The notes under the pieces were generated by a model. It saw only the letters and a program-made list of their open reading frames with translations, was not told the DNA's origin and searched no databases. The translations under genes and the position numbers were made by a program. From NCBI GenBank assembly GCA_040261275.1, contig JBDQOI010000009.1, forward strand, positions 1 to 64,000: a stretch of DNA of 64,000 nucleotides. The letters are read 5' to 3'. Below, piece by piece: positions 50,595 to 58,280 of the stretch. Origin of the DNA: UBA8752 sp040261275. Lineage in GTDB: Bacteria; Bacteroidota; Bacteroidia; Flavobacteriales_D; Sanyastnellaceae. Numbering within the stretch: the first letter of the stretch is position 1; every line of letters starts with the position of its first letter.

Positions 50595-51920
50595 TCACAC
50601 TTTCTTGGAACGCCAGTCCCAACGTGTGAGGAATACCAGGCATCCCGCTCCCATCAAACTGAAGTAAACCCACTCGACCCACCAGATTCGCCATACGGGC
50701 TGCGGGTAGACGAGGGTAAAGAGCACACTGGTCGCGGTGTAGAAAACGAGTGCGCTGATCTCAATCACCAATGCCGCAGCCGTATTTCCACTGCCTTGAA
50801 CCGAACTCAACAGGACGCTGCTGAAGCTGTACATCATCATGGCCGAGAAGATGACAGGCAGTGTCTTGACGGCGGCTTCCAATCCGATCGGGTCCGCGAA
50901 AAAAGGGGAGGCCAAAAGAGCGGGGTAGAGGACCCCGCCGTGAGACATCAGCAGTATGCCGCAGGCATTGACCACAAAGAGCTTGCGCATGACCGGAATC
51001 AATTCGGCACCTCTCCCTTCGCCGAGCAAGCCGCTGATGAAGGTGCGCGTGGTCTGCTGCACCCCTTGGGATACGACGAAGGCGAGCATGAAGAAATTGC
51101 GGGCGATGTGACTCACCTTCAATTCCATGACACCTACCTGCTCTACGAGGAAGAAGAACATGCTCCATGTGCCCAGGGTGAGCGTCAATTGAAGAATCAT
51201 GGGCAGAGCCAAACGAATCCAGTTGCGCAGCGCATCCATCTTCATCCATGCCGATTCCATCAGCTCTCTTCCATGGCGCCACAGGACGTTGCCAACGAGG
51301 ACGGTGAGCCCTGTGGATTCAGCGAACAGAGATGCCCACGCTGCACCTTCCGCACCGAGGGCTGGAAATCCCCATCGGCCGGAGATCAAAGCGGCATCCC
51401 CCAAAATGTTCATGCTGCCCGTGATGACCATGGCCCACATGAGAATCCTGGAACGGGCTGTACCCAAGAAATAGGCGACGAGCATCATGTTCAGGAAGGA
51501 GGGAAGCAACCCCCAGCGCCGGACGGACATGAATGCATCGAAAACTTCACCGGTAGCGGAGTCTTGGAATATCCCGGAAAAACCAATGTTCAGCGCCAAG
51601 TTTACGAGTGCCACCAGGCACAAGGACACGGTCAGCGATATGACCAGCCCCGTTCTCAGGATGTTGAGCGCTTCATGACCGCGCCCTTCGCCCACCCTGC
51701 GGGCGATGAGGATTTGGCCCATGCTGGAGAATCCCTGTCCAATCATGCCCAACGTGATGTAGAGGACCCCGGCATTGCCGGCGCCATTCAAGGCCGCATC
51801 GGAGGTTTGACTCAAGAAGAAGTTGTCCGTCAGAACCACCAGGAACTGCATGAAAGTGCCCGCTGAGACGGGAATGGCCAACTTCAGAATGTCGGCATAA
51901 CCGGTCTTGAGGCTGCTCAT
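50595..51920 (-). CDS. MATE-family multidrug/sodium efflux transporter
   Basis: A 441-residue polytopic membrane protein with about twelve helices in two related halves. The MATE features are LKLAIPVSAGTFMQFLVVLTDNFFLSQ at the first helix, AGNAGVLYITLGMIGQGFSSMGQILIARRVGEGRGHEA, and in the second half LALPMILQLTLTLGTWSMFFFLVEQVG. It probably exports cationic drugs or a metabolite in exchange for Na+ or H+. ATG 51920 overlaps the trmH stop by ATGA, so the two are co-transcribed. Confidence 0.88.
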   Translation of the reverse strand: MSSLKTGYADILKLAIPVSAGTFMQFLVVLTDNFFLSQTSDAALNGAGNAGVLYITLGMIGQGFSSMGQILIARRVGEGRGHEALNILRTGLVISLTVSLCLVALVNLALNIGFSGIFQDSATGEVFDAFMSVRRWGLLPSFLNMMLVAYFLGTARSRILMWAMVITGSMNILGDAALISGRWGFPALGAEGAAWASLFAESTGLTVLVGNVLWRHGRELMESAWMKMDALRNWIRLALPMILQLTLTLGTWSMFFFLVEQVGVMELKVSHIARNFFMLAFVVSQGVQQTTRTFISGLLGEGRGAELIPVMRKLFVVNACGILLMSHGGVLYPALLASPFFADPIGLEAAVKTLPVIFSAMMMYSFSSVLLSSVQGSGNTAAALVIEISALVFYTATSVLFTLVYPQPVWRIWWVEWVYFSLMGAGCLVFLTRWDWRSKKV

Positions 51921-52615
51921 GAATCCTGGTTGCCAAATGGGGCAGGGGGCGGTGGGGCTGAGGTTTCCGAACGCAGGCGTTCCAGCAGACCGCAGGCGTC
52001 TTTCACTGTGCGTTCGGCCCAATCACCGAGCAGGCGCACGCGTTCAGGCTCAGAAATCTGCCAATCCAGGCCATGCTGGGCACGGACCCGAGAAGTCACA
52101 GCCTGGAGTGTCAAGGCTGCAGCCACTGAAATGTTGAAGCTCTCCGTAAAGCCGTACATGGGTATGCGCACGAAATGGTCGGCTTCGTCCCTGGCCGCTT
52201 CTGAAATGCCCGGGCCCTCAGAGCCAAAAACGAGAGCGAGGGGTCGGTCGAGCGGCAGCTCATCTGGAGTGGTGTCGTCTGTGTGCGGAGTGGTGCAACA
52301 GATGGCAAATCCCTGGTCCTTCAGTTTGCGCAGGGCATGGCGTGTTTCAGTGTGCCTGTGGATATCCAGCCACTTCCAGGCCCCTTTGGAGACCCCGGGG
52401 GAAGTTCGATAGGGATTGTTTTCCTCAATGATGTGGGCAGACTGGATCCCAAAGCAGTCGCAGCTCCGGAGCACAGCAGAGATGTTGTGGGGGTCAAAAA
52501 GGTCTTCTGTGACCACCGTCACCCATTGGGTTCGATGGGCCAACACCTCTTCAAACCGCTGACGGCGCGACTCGGTCAGATAGGGGGAGAGGAGTGTGTA
52601 ACGGTCGTCCTTCAT
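51917..52615 (-). CDS. trmH: SpoU-family tRNA/rRNA 2'-O-methyltransferase, TrmH-like
   Basis: A 232-residue member of the SPOUT superfamily with the deep knot motifs: NISAVLRSCDCFGI (motif 1), LALVFGSEGPGIS (motif 2), and IPMYGFTESFNISVAAAL (motif 3). N-terminal YTLLSPYLTESRRQRFEEVLAHRTQWVTVVTEDLFDPHN fits TrmH, which methylates G18 in the tRNA D-loop using SAM. The ATG at 52615 gives the typical start. It lies 76 bases after the HU stop, with a likely terminator between. The MATE gene follows by overlap. Confidence 0.9.
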   Translation of the reverse strand: MKDDRYTLLSPYLTESRRQRFEEVLAHRTQWVTVVTEDLFDPHNISAVLRSCDCFGIQSAHIIEENNPYRTSPGVSKGAWKWLDIHRHTETRHALRKLKDQGFAICCTTPHTDDTTPDELPLDRPLALVFGSEGPGISEAARDEADHFVRIPMYGFTESFNISVAAALTLQAVTSRVRAQHGLDWQISEPERVRLLGDWAERTVKDACGLLERLRSETSAPPPPAPFGNQDS

Positions 52616-52623
52616 GGGGAGGC

Positions 52624-52662
52624 AAAGAAAATCCCCGGCCCACCACAAGGGCAAGCCGGGGA
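52624..52662 (-). terminator. intrinsic terminator after the HU gene
   Basis: On the minus strand TCCCCGG pairs with CCGGGGA and the inner GCCC with GGGC, leaving a seven-base loop, followed by TTTTCTTT. It lies between the HU stop and the trmH start, a few dozen bases after the HU gene. Confidence 0.7.
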
Positions 52663-52690
52663 CATCTTGGCTGGTGCCGTGAACGAAGGT

Positions 52691-52963
52691 TTACTTCACC
52701 TTGTCGTTCAACTCAGCACCGGGCTTGAACTTCACCACGTTCTTGGCTGCGATGGTGATTTCCTTGCCGGTTTGAGGGTTGCGGCCCTTACGTGCCTCGC
52801 GGTGCGTGACAGAGAAGGAGCCAAAGCCAACGAGCGCAACACGCTCACCACCCTTGAGGGCGCTGGAGGTTGCGTCGATGAAAGCGTCGAGAGCGCGGCC
52901 TGCGTCGGCCTTGCTGATGCCAGCGCCTTCGGCCATGGCATCGCGGAGTTCGGATTTGTTCAT
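52691..52963 (-). CDS. HU-family nucleoid DNA-binding protein
   Basis: A 90-residue histone-like protein of the HU/IHF family that bends and compacts DNA as a dimer. It has MNKSELRDAMAEGAGISKADAGRALDAFID at the helical N terminus, the GGERVALVGFGSFSV strand and the DNA-intercalating arm with EARKGRNPQTGKEI, ending in AAKNVVKFKPGAELNDKV. All conserved residues (Gly46-Phe47-Gly48, Arg-Asn-Pro) are intact. The ATG at 52963 is chosen over an upstream in-frame ATG at 52993. A -7 box TACATTTG (52991-52998, minus) precedes it by 27 bases. Confidence 0.96.
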   Translation of the reverse strand: MNKSELRDAMAEGAGISKADAGRALDAFIDATSSALKGGERVALVGFGSFSVTHREARKGRNPQTGKEITIAAKNVVKFKPGAELNDKVK

Positions 52964-52990
52964 GCTAATGTATTTGGGTTGTGAACCTTT

Positions 52991-52998
52991 CAAATGTA
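52991..52998 (-). promoter_or_regulatory. candidate -7 box for the HU gene
   Basis: Minus strand TACATTTG, an exact match to the Bacteroidota -7 consensus TAnnTTTG, 27 bases upstream of the HU ATG. The transcript would have a leader of about 20 bases. No clear TTTG -33 box is seen at the usual distance. Confidence 0.45.
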
Positions 52999-53145
52999 TG
53001 TGCTAAATCCCGCGCCGGTCGGGGGTTGCAGCGCGTTTTTATTCAAATTGTGGATAAAGTGGGACGAAAATTGGAAAAACCCGGAAATCCTCTAGGAATA
53101 GGGGGTACGGGATACACGAGACCTTTGCGGAAACCACACTTTACA

Positions 53146-53607
53146 ATGTCAGATTCCGCCTCATCCTCGCCCATGGATGCACTTTTCGAAGCCATTGGAC
53201 CCACAGTGGACTATGAGGTGCCCCTGCGATACAGCGATATGGACTTGTTCGGGCATGTCAACAACGCGCGGTATTTCACCTTCTTGGAGGAGGCACGCAT
53301 TGCCTGGTTTGAGACCTGCGTGCCGGAAAAGTGGGACTTCCAGAAGCACGGAGTTTTGGTGGCACGCAATGAGATGGATTACCTAAAACCGGTAGTCCCC
53401 GGAGACCGCCTGATCATCCGTTTGGGGGCCTCCCACCTGGGGAATTCCAGCATCCACATCAAATACGAGGGCTTTGTGCTCAAAGGCGGCCGGACCGAAG
53501 CTGCGCAATTGGCTTTTCGAGCGGCGACCACCTTGGTCAGTTGGGATACGATCCAGGGAAAAGTGGCCAGGGTGCACGATGATTGGCGCAAGGCCATCGA
53601 GGGATAG
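53146..53607 (+). CDS. acyl-CoA thioesterase, 4-hydroxybenzoyl-CoA thioesterase family
   Basis: A 153-residue hot-dog-fold thioesterase. The signature YSDMDLFGHVNNARYFTFLEEAR, with the catalytic Asp of the 4HBT family (D in SDMD) and the HVNNARY helix, is near residues 30-52. It hydrolyses acyl-CoA esters of unknown chain; the family includes YbgC and FadM. The ATG at 53146 is chosen over an in-frame ATG at 52981, which would add 55 residues of low-complexity, poorly conserved sequence. A 182-base region between HU and this gene holds divergent promoters. Confidence 0.88.
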   Translation: MSDSASSSPMDALFEAIGPTVDYEVPLRYSDMDLFGHVNNARYFTFLEEARIAWFETCVPEKWDFQKHGVLVARNEMDYLKPVVPGDRLIIRLGASHLGNSSIHIKYEGFVLKGGRTEAAQLAFRAATTLVSWDTIQGKVARVHDDWRKAIEG

Positions 53608-53700
53608 GATTGCCATCCCAAAAGCAAAAGGGGGGAAGGGGCACACTCTTCGACCCTTGGTTGTTCATTAATAGGTCTGGAAATGAGGGCGTGCCCCTCC

Positions 53701-53708
53701 TATATTTG
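53701..53708 (+). promoter_or_regulatory. -7 promoter box before the 53731 gene
   Basis: TATATTTG, an exact match to the Bacteroidota -7 consensus TAnnTTTG, 22 bases before the ATG of the secreted CBM-like protein gene. The -33 region is poor (no clear TTTG). An inverted repeat follows at once. Confidence 0.5.
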
Positions 53709-53710
53709 AT

Positions 53711-53725
53711 GTGTCAATTAGACAC
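53711..53725 (+). promoter_or_regulatory. inverted repeat GTGTC-N5-GACAC at the predicted transcription start
   Basis: GTGTC AATTA GACAC is a perfect five-base inverted repeat with a five-base spacer. It begins two bases after the -7 box and ends five bases before the ATG. It could be an operator that blocks initiation or a small leader hairpin over the ribosome-binding region. No regulator is known. Confidence 0.4.
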
Positions 53726-53730
53726 GATTC

Positions 53731-55485
53731 ATGAAACACCTTTACCTATTTATGGTGGTCACGTTGGTTGCGTGGTCATCAGGAGCCCAGACTGTGCCCG
53801 TGACGTTCCAAGTGGACATGAGCAATGAAACCGTCGCTGCCGAAGGTGTGCACGTGGCAGGAAACTTCCAGGGATGGGACCCTGCCGGCACAATGTTGGC
53901 CGATGATGACATGGACGGTATTTATTCCGTGACCGTAGACGTCAGTGACACCTTGGAAACCATCAGCTACAAGTTCTTGAACGGAAACGCCTGGGGCGTA
54001 GACGAAGCATGTCCCGAACCCTGCGCCTTTCCCGGAAGCACGGATCGCTTTGCCGCCATCGACGGCGCAACGGAATTACCGGTAGTGTGCTTCGGTGCTT
54101 GTGCAGCCTGTGGTATCACCACGGTCATGTTCAAGATTGACATGAGCCAGGAGGAAGCCATCAACCCGGTGGGCGTTCACATGAACGGCAACTTCAACGG
54201 ATGGGACGGTTCCAACTTCTTGATGATGGAGGATGCCGATGGTGACATGGTGTATACCTACACCGCCCAGATTGACGGAGCGGCTCTGGATCCAATCGAT
54301 ACGGTTCAGTTCAAATTCGTCAACGGTAACGCCTGGGGTTTTGACGAAAACCCAGACGGGGAATGTGCCGCACAGGGCAATCGTCTCCTGCCCTTGACGG
54401 GGGGAGATGCGGTCTACCAAATGATGGAGACCGGTCAACCCTACTGTTACAACACCTGTGGTAGCTGTTTAGCCCCCACTCCTGTGACGTTCCGCGTGGA
54501 CATGAGCACCCAGGCGGAAGTGTCCGTGAACGGCGTCTGTGTGGCGGGAAGCTTCCAGGGATGGACCCCTGGAGCGGATTTCCTTTTTGATGACGATGGG
54601 GACCTCGTCTATGAGGCCACCATTGACGTGGCACCGGGAGATTATGAGTTCAAGTTCATCAACGGCAACAACTGGGGTGGCGATGGAGATGGCAACATCG
54701 ACAACGAAAATCCTCCGGGTGAATGCGTCACGAATGGAAACCGCATTTTTTCAGTGGGAGCGGAAGCCGTCACGGTTCAGTATTGCTACAACCAGTGCTC
54801 AGAGACCTGCGTCGCCGACCCTGACCCCGCGCCCATCACGTTCCAGGTGGACATGGCCAATGAGACCGTTTCCGATAATGGAGTTTGGCTCATCGGCGGA
54901 ATGACCACACCCCAGTGGCAGGCCGGTGCTCTGCAATTGAGCGATGGGGACGGCGACAATGTTTATGAAGTCACCTACGAAGTATCCGGTGCTGCCTTCT
55001 TCGAGTACCGCTACTGCAACGGGGATCCTTATCCCGGGGGTGAAATTGACGATACAGTGGCCGAGGTCGGCAATTTCGATGAAGGCGGTTGTGGCCAAGG
55101 CAATCCATTCGGCGAATACAACCGCACGCACGTCCGCTCGGGTCAGCCCGAAGAATTGGGCGCATACTGTTACTCCAGCTGCCTTGACTGCAACGGAGAC
55201 ACAGTTGGAACCGTCATCGGCATCGAGGAAGTTCAGGACTTCATCGGTCTGGAGGTGTTCCCCAATCCTTCTCACGGCAAATTCAATGTCCGCATGAAGG
55301 GGGAGGAGGGATTGTTCAATCTCCGCGTTTACAATTCCATGGGGAATCGGGTGGCATACATCCGCGATGTATTGGTTCCCGGAACCGTCCACACGCTTTC
55401 CACGGAAGGATGGGCACCCGGGATGTACATCCTCGAAGTGAGCCATGGTCTTCGCAAGAGCATCACGCGCTTGCACGTGAATTGA
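53731..55485 (+). CDS. secreted T9SS protein with four CBM/E-set-like modules
   Basis: A 584-residue extracellular protein: signal peptide (1-20, ending SSGAQ), four tandem CBM/E-set-like modules at about residues 21-127, 130-247, 251-364 and 368-487 (each VTFQVDMS or similar, GVHVAGNFQGWDP, ISYKFLNGNAWG), then a C-terminal T9SS type A sorting domain (LEVFPNPSHGKFNVRM ... GMYILEVSHG). The modules resemble those of the giant protein but lack the paired cysteines in the second strand and use the motif NGNAWG in place of NGWxxQE. Probable role is glycan or surface binding; no catalytic motif is visible. It has a strong terminator at 55509. Confidence 0.88.
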   Translation: MKHLYLFMVVTLVAWSSGAQTVPVTFQVDMSNETVAAEGVHVAGNFQGWDPAGTMLADDDMDGIYSVTVDVSDTLETISYKFLNGNAWGVDEACPEPCAFPGSTDRFAAIDGATELPVVCFGACAACGITTVMFKIDMSQEEAINPVGVHMNGNFNGWDGSNFLMMEDADGDMVYTYTAQIDGAALDPIDTVQFKFVNGNAWGFDENPDGECAAQGNRLLPLTGGDAVYQMMETGQPYCYNTCGSCLAPTPVTFRVDMSTQAEVSVNGVCVAGSFQGWTPGADFLFDDDGDLVYEATIDVAPGDYEFKFINGNNWGGDGDGNIDNENPPGECVTNGNRIFSVGAEAVTVQYCYNQCSETCVADPDPAPITFQVDMANETVSDNGVWLIGGMTTPQWQAGALQLSDGDGDNVYEVTYEVSGAAFFEYRYCNGDPYPGGEIDDTVAEVGNFDEGGCGQGNPFGEYNRTHVRSGQPEELGAYCYSSCLDCNGDTVGTVIGIEEVQDFIGLEVFPNPSHGKFNVRMKGEEGLFNLRVYNSMGNRVAYIRDVLVPGTVHTLSTEGWAPGMYILEVSHGLRKSITRLHVN

Positions 55486-55508
55486 ATGGGGTCAAACAAA
55501 GCGCATTT

Positions 55509-55536
55509 GGAAAAGGGGGCATTGGCCCCCTTTTCC
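55509..55536 (+). terminator. strong stem-loop after the 53731 gene
   Basis: GGAAAAGGGGGC and GCCCCCTTTTCC form a perfect twelve-base stem with an ATTG loop. It lies 23 bases after the stop. The descending strand ends with TTTTCC, so termination would work in both directions. Confidence 0.75.
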
Positions 55537-55649
55537 ATTTCCTGGGACCATGGTGGAAATCACCTTCAAATACCGCGACCCTTTCGTAAGGAATGAAAAG
55601 GCTTGACGGCTATATTGCACGTCGATTCACAATTAACACGAACCAACGC

Positions 55650-58103
55650 ATGAAGCGATTGTTACTCGGTGTTTTCGCAGCAATCTGCAGCACCATTGCT
55701 TATTCCCAAGCCACCGGAATCATTGTCGAGACCTATGCTGAAGACATCGGCCAGGTCGGAGGGGCGGATTTGACCGGTTACACCACTTACCGCGTCTACG
55801 CCAAGTTTACGTCCGATCAAGACTTTTTGACGGCGGTATACGGAGATGCAGATTTCCCAACCCGCATTCGCGGAGGTAACAACTTCTTCCAAGCTGAATT
55901 GGGAGGTTTGACCAATCAGTCATACAACTCCATTCTTTTCGCAGGCTTCCCAGATCTTGAGTATGACAGTTACGTTACGATTGGAATGTCAGGACCTGCC
56001 AATACAATGGCAGGAGAAGCGGTCATCAATTCTGTTGGCGATCCCCAGAACAACTGGATTCCTTCCTTCGACCCGGGTAACGGAGCTGCAGGAAATGACA
56101 TTGTCATCGATACGCAGACGGGTGGAAGTTGGTTCCCACTGTTCCCGGACGCCAATGCATACGCAGGCGAGGACAGCTTGGTGATGATTGGTCAGTTCAC
56201 AACAGACACCACGCTCTATGGCGTCGTGTCCATTGCCAGCTTCGTGGATGGCAATCAAGACAGCACCGCCCTTGCGACTTTTGCATTCAGCAGCATTCCC
56301 GATGCCGTTTTCGGTTGCACCGACATGAATGCCACGAATTTCGATGCTGGTGCCAATGAGGACAATGGCACTTGTGTTTATTCCTGCGACTATCCCGGAA
56401 CGCAATTGACCATCACGGCCACGGAGACCGAGGCAGTGAGCTGCAGTGGTTATGCGGATGGTTACGCACTCATCAACGTAGACGGAGGACAGGGAAGCCT
56501 GACATTCTCCAATGGTATCGTCAGCAATGCGACGGGTATCTTCAACGGTGTCGTCTCGGGTGATCTGACCTTGACTGTAACGGACAACCAGGGATGTTCG
56601 GTCACAACTACTGTGACAGTGGATTCCCCGGCCCCGCTCATGGTATCCGCCAATCTTTCCGACCCGATCAGTTGCAATGGCCTGTCGGATGCAGTTCTGA
56701 GCGGATCGAGTTCGGGAGGAACCGGTGCCGTTACATATAGCCTTGAGGCGCCCATGGATACCGGTTCAGGACCCTATTTCGAGATGGGCAATGACGTATT
56801 GTTCTTCGAGAACATCGGAGTGGGACTGTACACCGTTTACGGTATTGACGAGAATGGATGTGTGGACAACACGCCAGGTATTTCGATCACCCAACCCCAG
56901 CCCTTCAATGTTTATGCACAAGCGGTGGTTCCCACTGAGTGTCCGGACTCTGATGACGGCCAAGTGGTCATGAACTTCTTCGGAGGCAGCGGAAACAGCA
57001 CCGAATACAGCTTGGATGGTGTGAACTACAGCCCAGAGAACACATTCATGTTGCCCCCGGGGTCATACACTTTCTACGGCGAAGATGTGAACGGATGTCT
57101 CGACACCTCCGATGTCATTGTTGTGACAACGCCCTCCGACTTCGTCGCCCAGAATGATTTGGTGGCGCCGAGTTGTTTCGGTTTGGAAGACGGCTCCATC
57201 ACGGTGGAAGTTCAAGGAGGAACAGCACCCATCTCCTACGTATTCGAGGGAGACACTGCGGCCAACGTCATGCTGGACAATGTCGGTGCTGGACTCTACG
57301 ATATCGAGGTGGTAGACGGCAATGGCTGTTCCTTTGATGCAAGTGTCGATTTGATCGGTCCGAGTGCCATCGTTCCCGACGCCACGATTACGAACGTCCT
57401 CTGCAGTGACAGTGAGGATGGTGTTATTGAGATCAGTGCTTCCGGTGGAACGGGCATGGGATACATCTACTCCATCGATGGTGGCGGATTCGGTCCGAAT
57501 GGATCTTTTGACGATCTCGCCCCGGGAGATTACACGATTACAGTTCAGGATGATGATGCCTGTGAAGGATCAGCGTCCTTTACTGTGGCATCCCCAGACG
57601 CCATTGGAATCACGGTAGAAGCCAACGATGGTGCCAGTGAAACCACGAACAACGGCGTCATCGACATCACCGTGACGGGGGGAACCGCTCCTTACACTTT
57701 CAGTTGGGTAGGCCCGAATTACGATGGAAGTGAGGAGGACGCGAACGGTTTGGCTCCAGGAGATTACACGGTTACGATTACGGATGCCAATGGTTGTGAG
57801 TACTCCGAAACCATCACCGTCGTGGTGAACGGAATCGAAGAAATGATCAACCTGGTGAACTTGGTGCTCTTTCCCAACCCGACGCAAGGAATTGTAGAAG
57901 TCCGTATGACGGGGCTGCAAGGAGAGGAGGTTACCGCCATCTTGATGGATGGTCTGGGACGAGAGGTTGTCCGAGAGGACCTCGGCAACTTGACCGGCGA
58001 AAGGGTGCATTCCATGGACCTTTCCTCCGCTGAATCTGGAGTGTACCTCCTTCGCATGCAAATCGCCGACGCAGCGAAGGTCATGCGCATTGTGAAGCAA
58101 TAA
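55650..58103 (+). CDS. secreted T9SS protein with module A, Cys repeat and SprB-like repeats
   Basis: An 817-residue extracellular protein. Signal peptide (1-20, ending AYSQ); one module A (about residues 21-220: GYTTYRVYAKFTSD, NNFFQAELGG, YDSYVTIGM, GGSWFPLFPD, VVSIASFVDG); one two-Cys repeat (CTDMNATNFDAGANEDNGTC); six SprB-like repeats (about 250-725) with SCNGLSDAV, GGTGxxxYSL, VGLYTVYGIDENGC and similar; and a T9SS type A domain (LVLFPNPTQGIVEVRM...VYLLRMQI). SprB-type repeats are found in the gliding adhesin of Flavobacterium, so a surface adhesion role is likely. The ATG at 55650 gives the clean signal peptide; the upstream in-frame ATG at 55593 does not. Confidence 0.88.
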   Translation: MKRLLLGVFAAICSTIAYSQATGIIVETYAEDIGQVGGADLTGYTTYRVYAKFTSDQDFLTAVYGDADFPTRIRGGNNFFQAELGGLTNQSYNSILFAGFPDLEYDSYVTIGMSGPANTMAGEAVINSVGDPQNNWIPSFDPGNGAAGNDIVIDTQTGGSWFPLFPDANAYAGEDSLVMIGQFTTDTTLYGVVSIASFVDGNQDSTALATFAFSSIPDAVFGCTDMNATNFDAGANEDNGTCVYSCDYPGTQLTITATETEAVSCSGYADGYALINVDGGQGSLTFSNGIVSNATGIFNGVVSGDLTLTVTDNQGCSVTTTVTVDSPAPLMVSANLSDPISCNGLSDAVLSGSSSGGTGAVTYSLEAPMDTGSGPYFEMGNDVLFFENIGVGLYTVYGIDENGCVDNTPGISITQPQPFNVYAQAVVPTECPDSDDGQVVMNFFGGSGNSTEYSLDGVNYSPENTFMLPPGSYTFYGEDVNGCLDTSDVIVVTTPSDFVAQNDLVAPSCFGLEDGSITVEVQGGTAPISYVFEGDTAANVMLDNVGAGLYDIEVVDGNGCSFDASVDLIGPSAIVPDATITNVLCSDSEDGVIEISASGGTGMGYIYSIDGGGFGPNGSFDDLAPGDYTITVQDDDACEGSASFTVASPDAIGITVEANDGASETTNNGVIDITVTGGTAPYTFSWVGPNYDGSEEDANGLAPGDYTVTITDANGCEYSETITVVVNGIEEMINLVNLVLFPNPTQGIVEVRMTGLQGEEVTAILMDGLGREVVREDLGNLTGERVHSMDLSSAESGVYLLRMQIADAAKVMRIVKQ
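55710..56310 (+). repeat. module A in the 55650 protein
   Basis: Sixth copy of module A: LTGYTTYRVYAKFTSD, FFQAELGG, YDSYVTIGMSGPANTMAGE, GGSWFPLF and VVSIASFVDGNQ. It is the most divergent copy at the C-terminal end, where the usual YVQVFPNG is replaced. It is followed directly by one Cys repeat. Confidence 0.75.
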
Positions 58104-58127
58104 ATCCAGTCCATGAGACCGGAAGAA

Positions 58128-58156
58128 GGGGCGGCCGTCAGGCTGCCCCTTTTTTT
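58128..58156 (+). terminator. intrinsic terminator after the 55650 gene
   Basis: GGGGCGGCC pairs with GGCTGCCCC around a GTCA loop and is followed by a run of seven T. It lies 24 bases after the stop and 124 before the next start. Confidence 0.8.
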
Positions 58157-58196
58157 GTTCGCGCTTTGTCATTTTGAAAATACTTCAGAAGCGAAT

Positions 58197-58227
58197 GTTG
58201 AAAGGAGAGTGAATTCCTACGTTCAAC
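58197..58227 (+). promoter_or_regulatory. imperfect hairpin in the leader region of the 58281 gene
   Basis: GTTGAA at 58197 pairs with TTCAAC at 58222, with AGGA/TCCT inside and a small bulge. It lies 53 bases before the ATG of the 58281 gene. It could be an operator or a leader structure; the evidence is only the pairing. Confidence 0.25.
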
Positions 58228-58280
58228 GAGCAAGAAATAGCTCCACTTTGCGCATGAAGTATTGAACCAATCCAACAACG

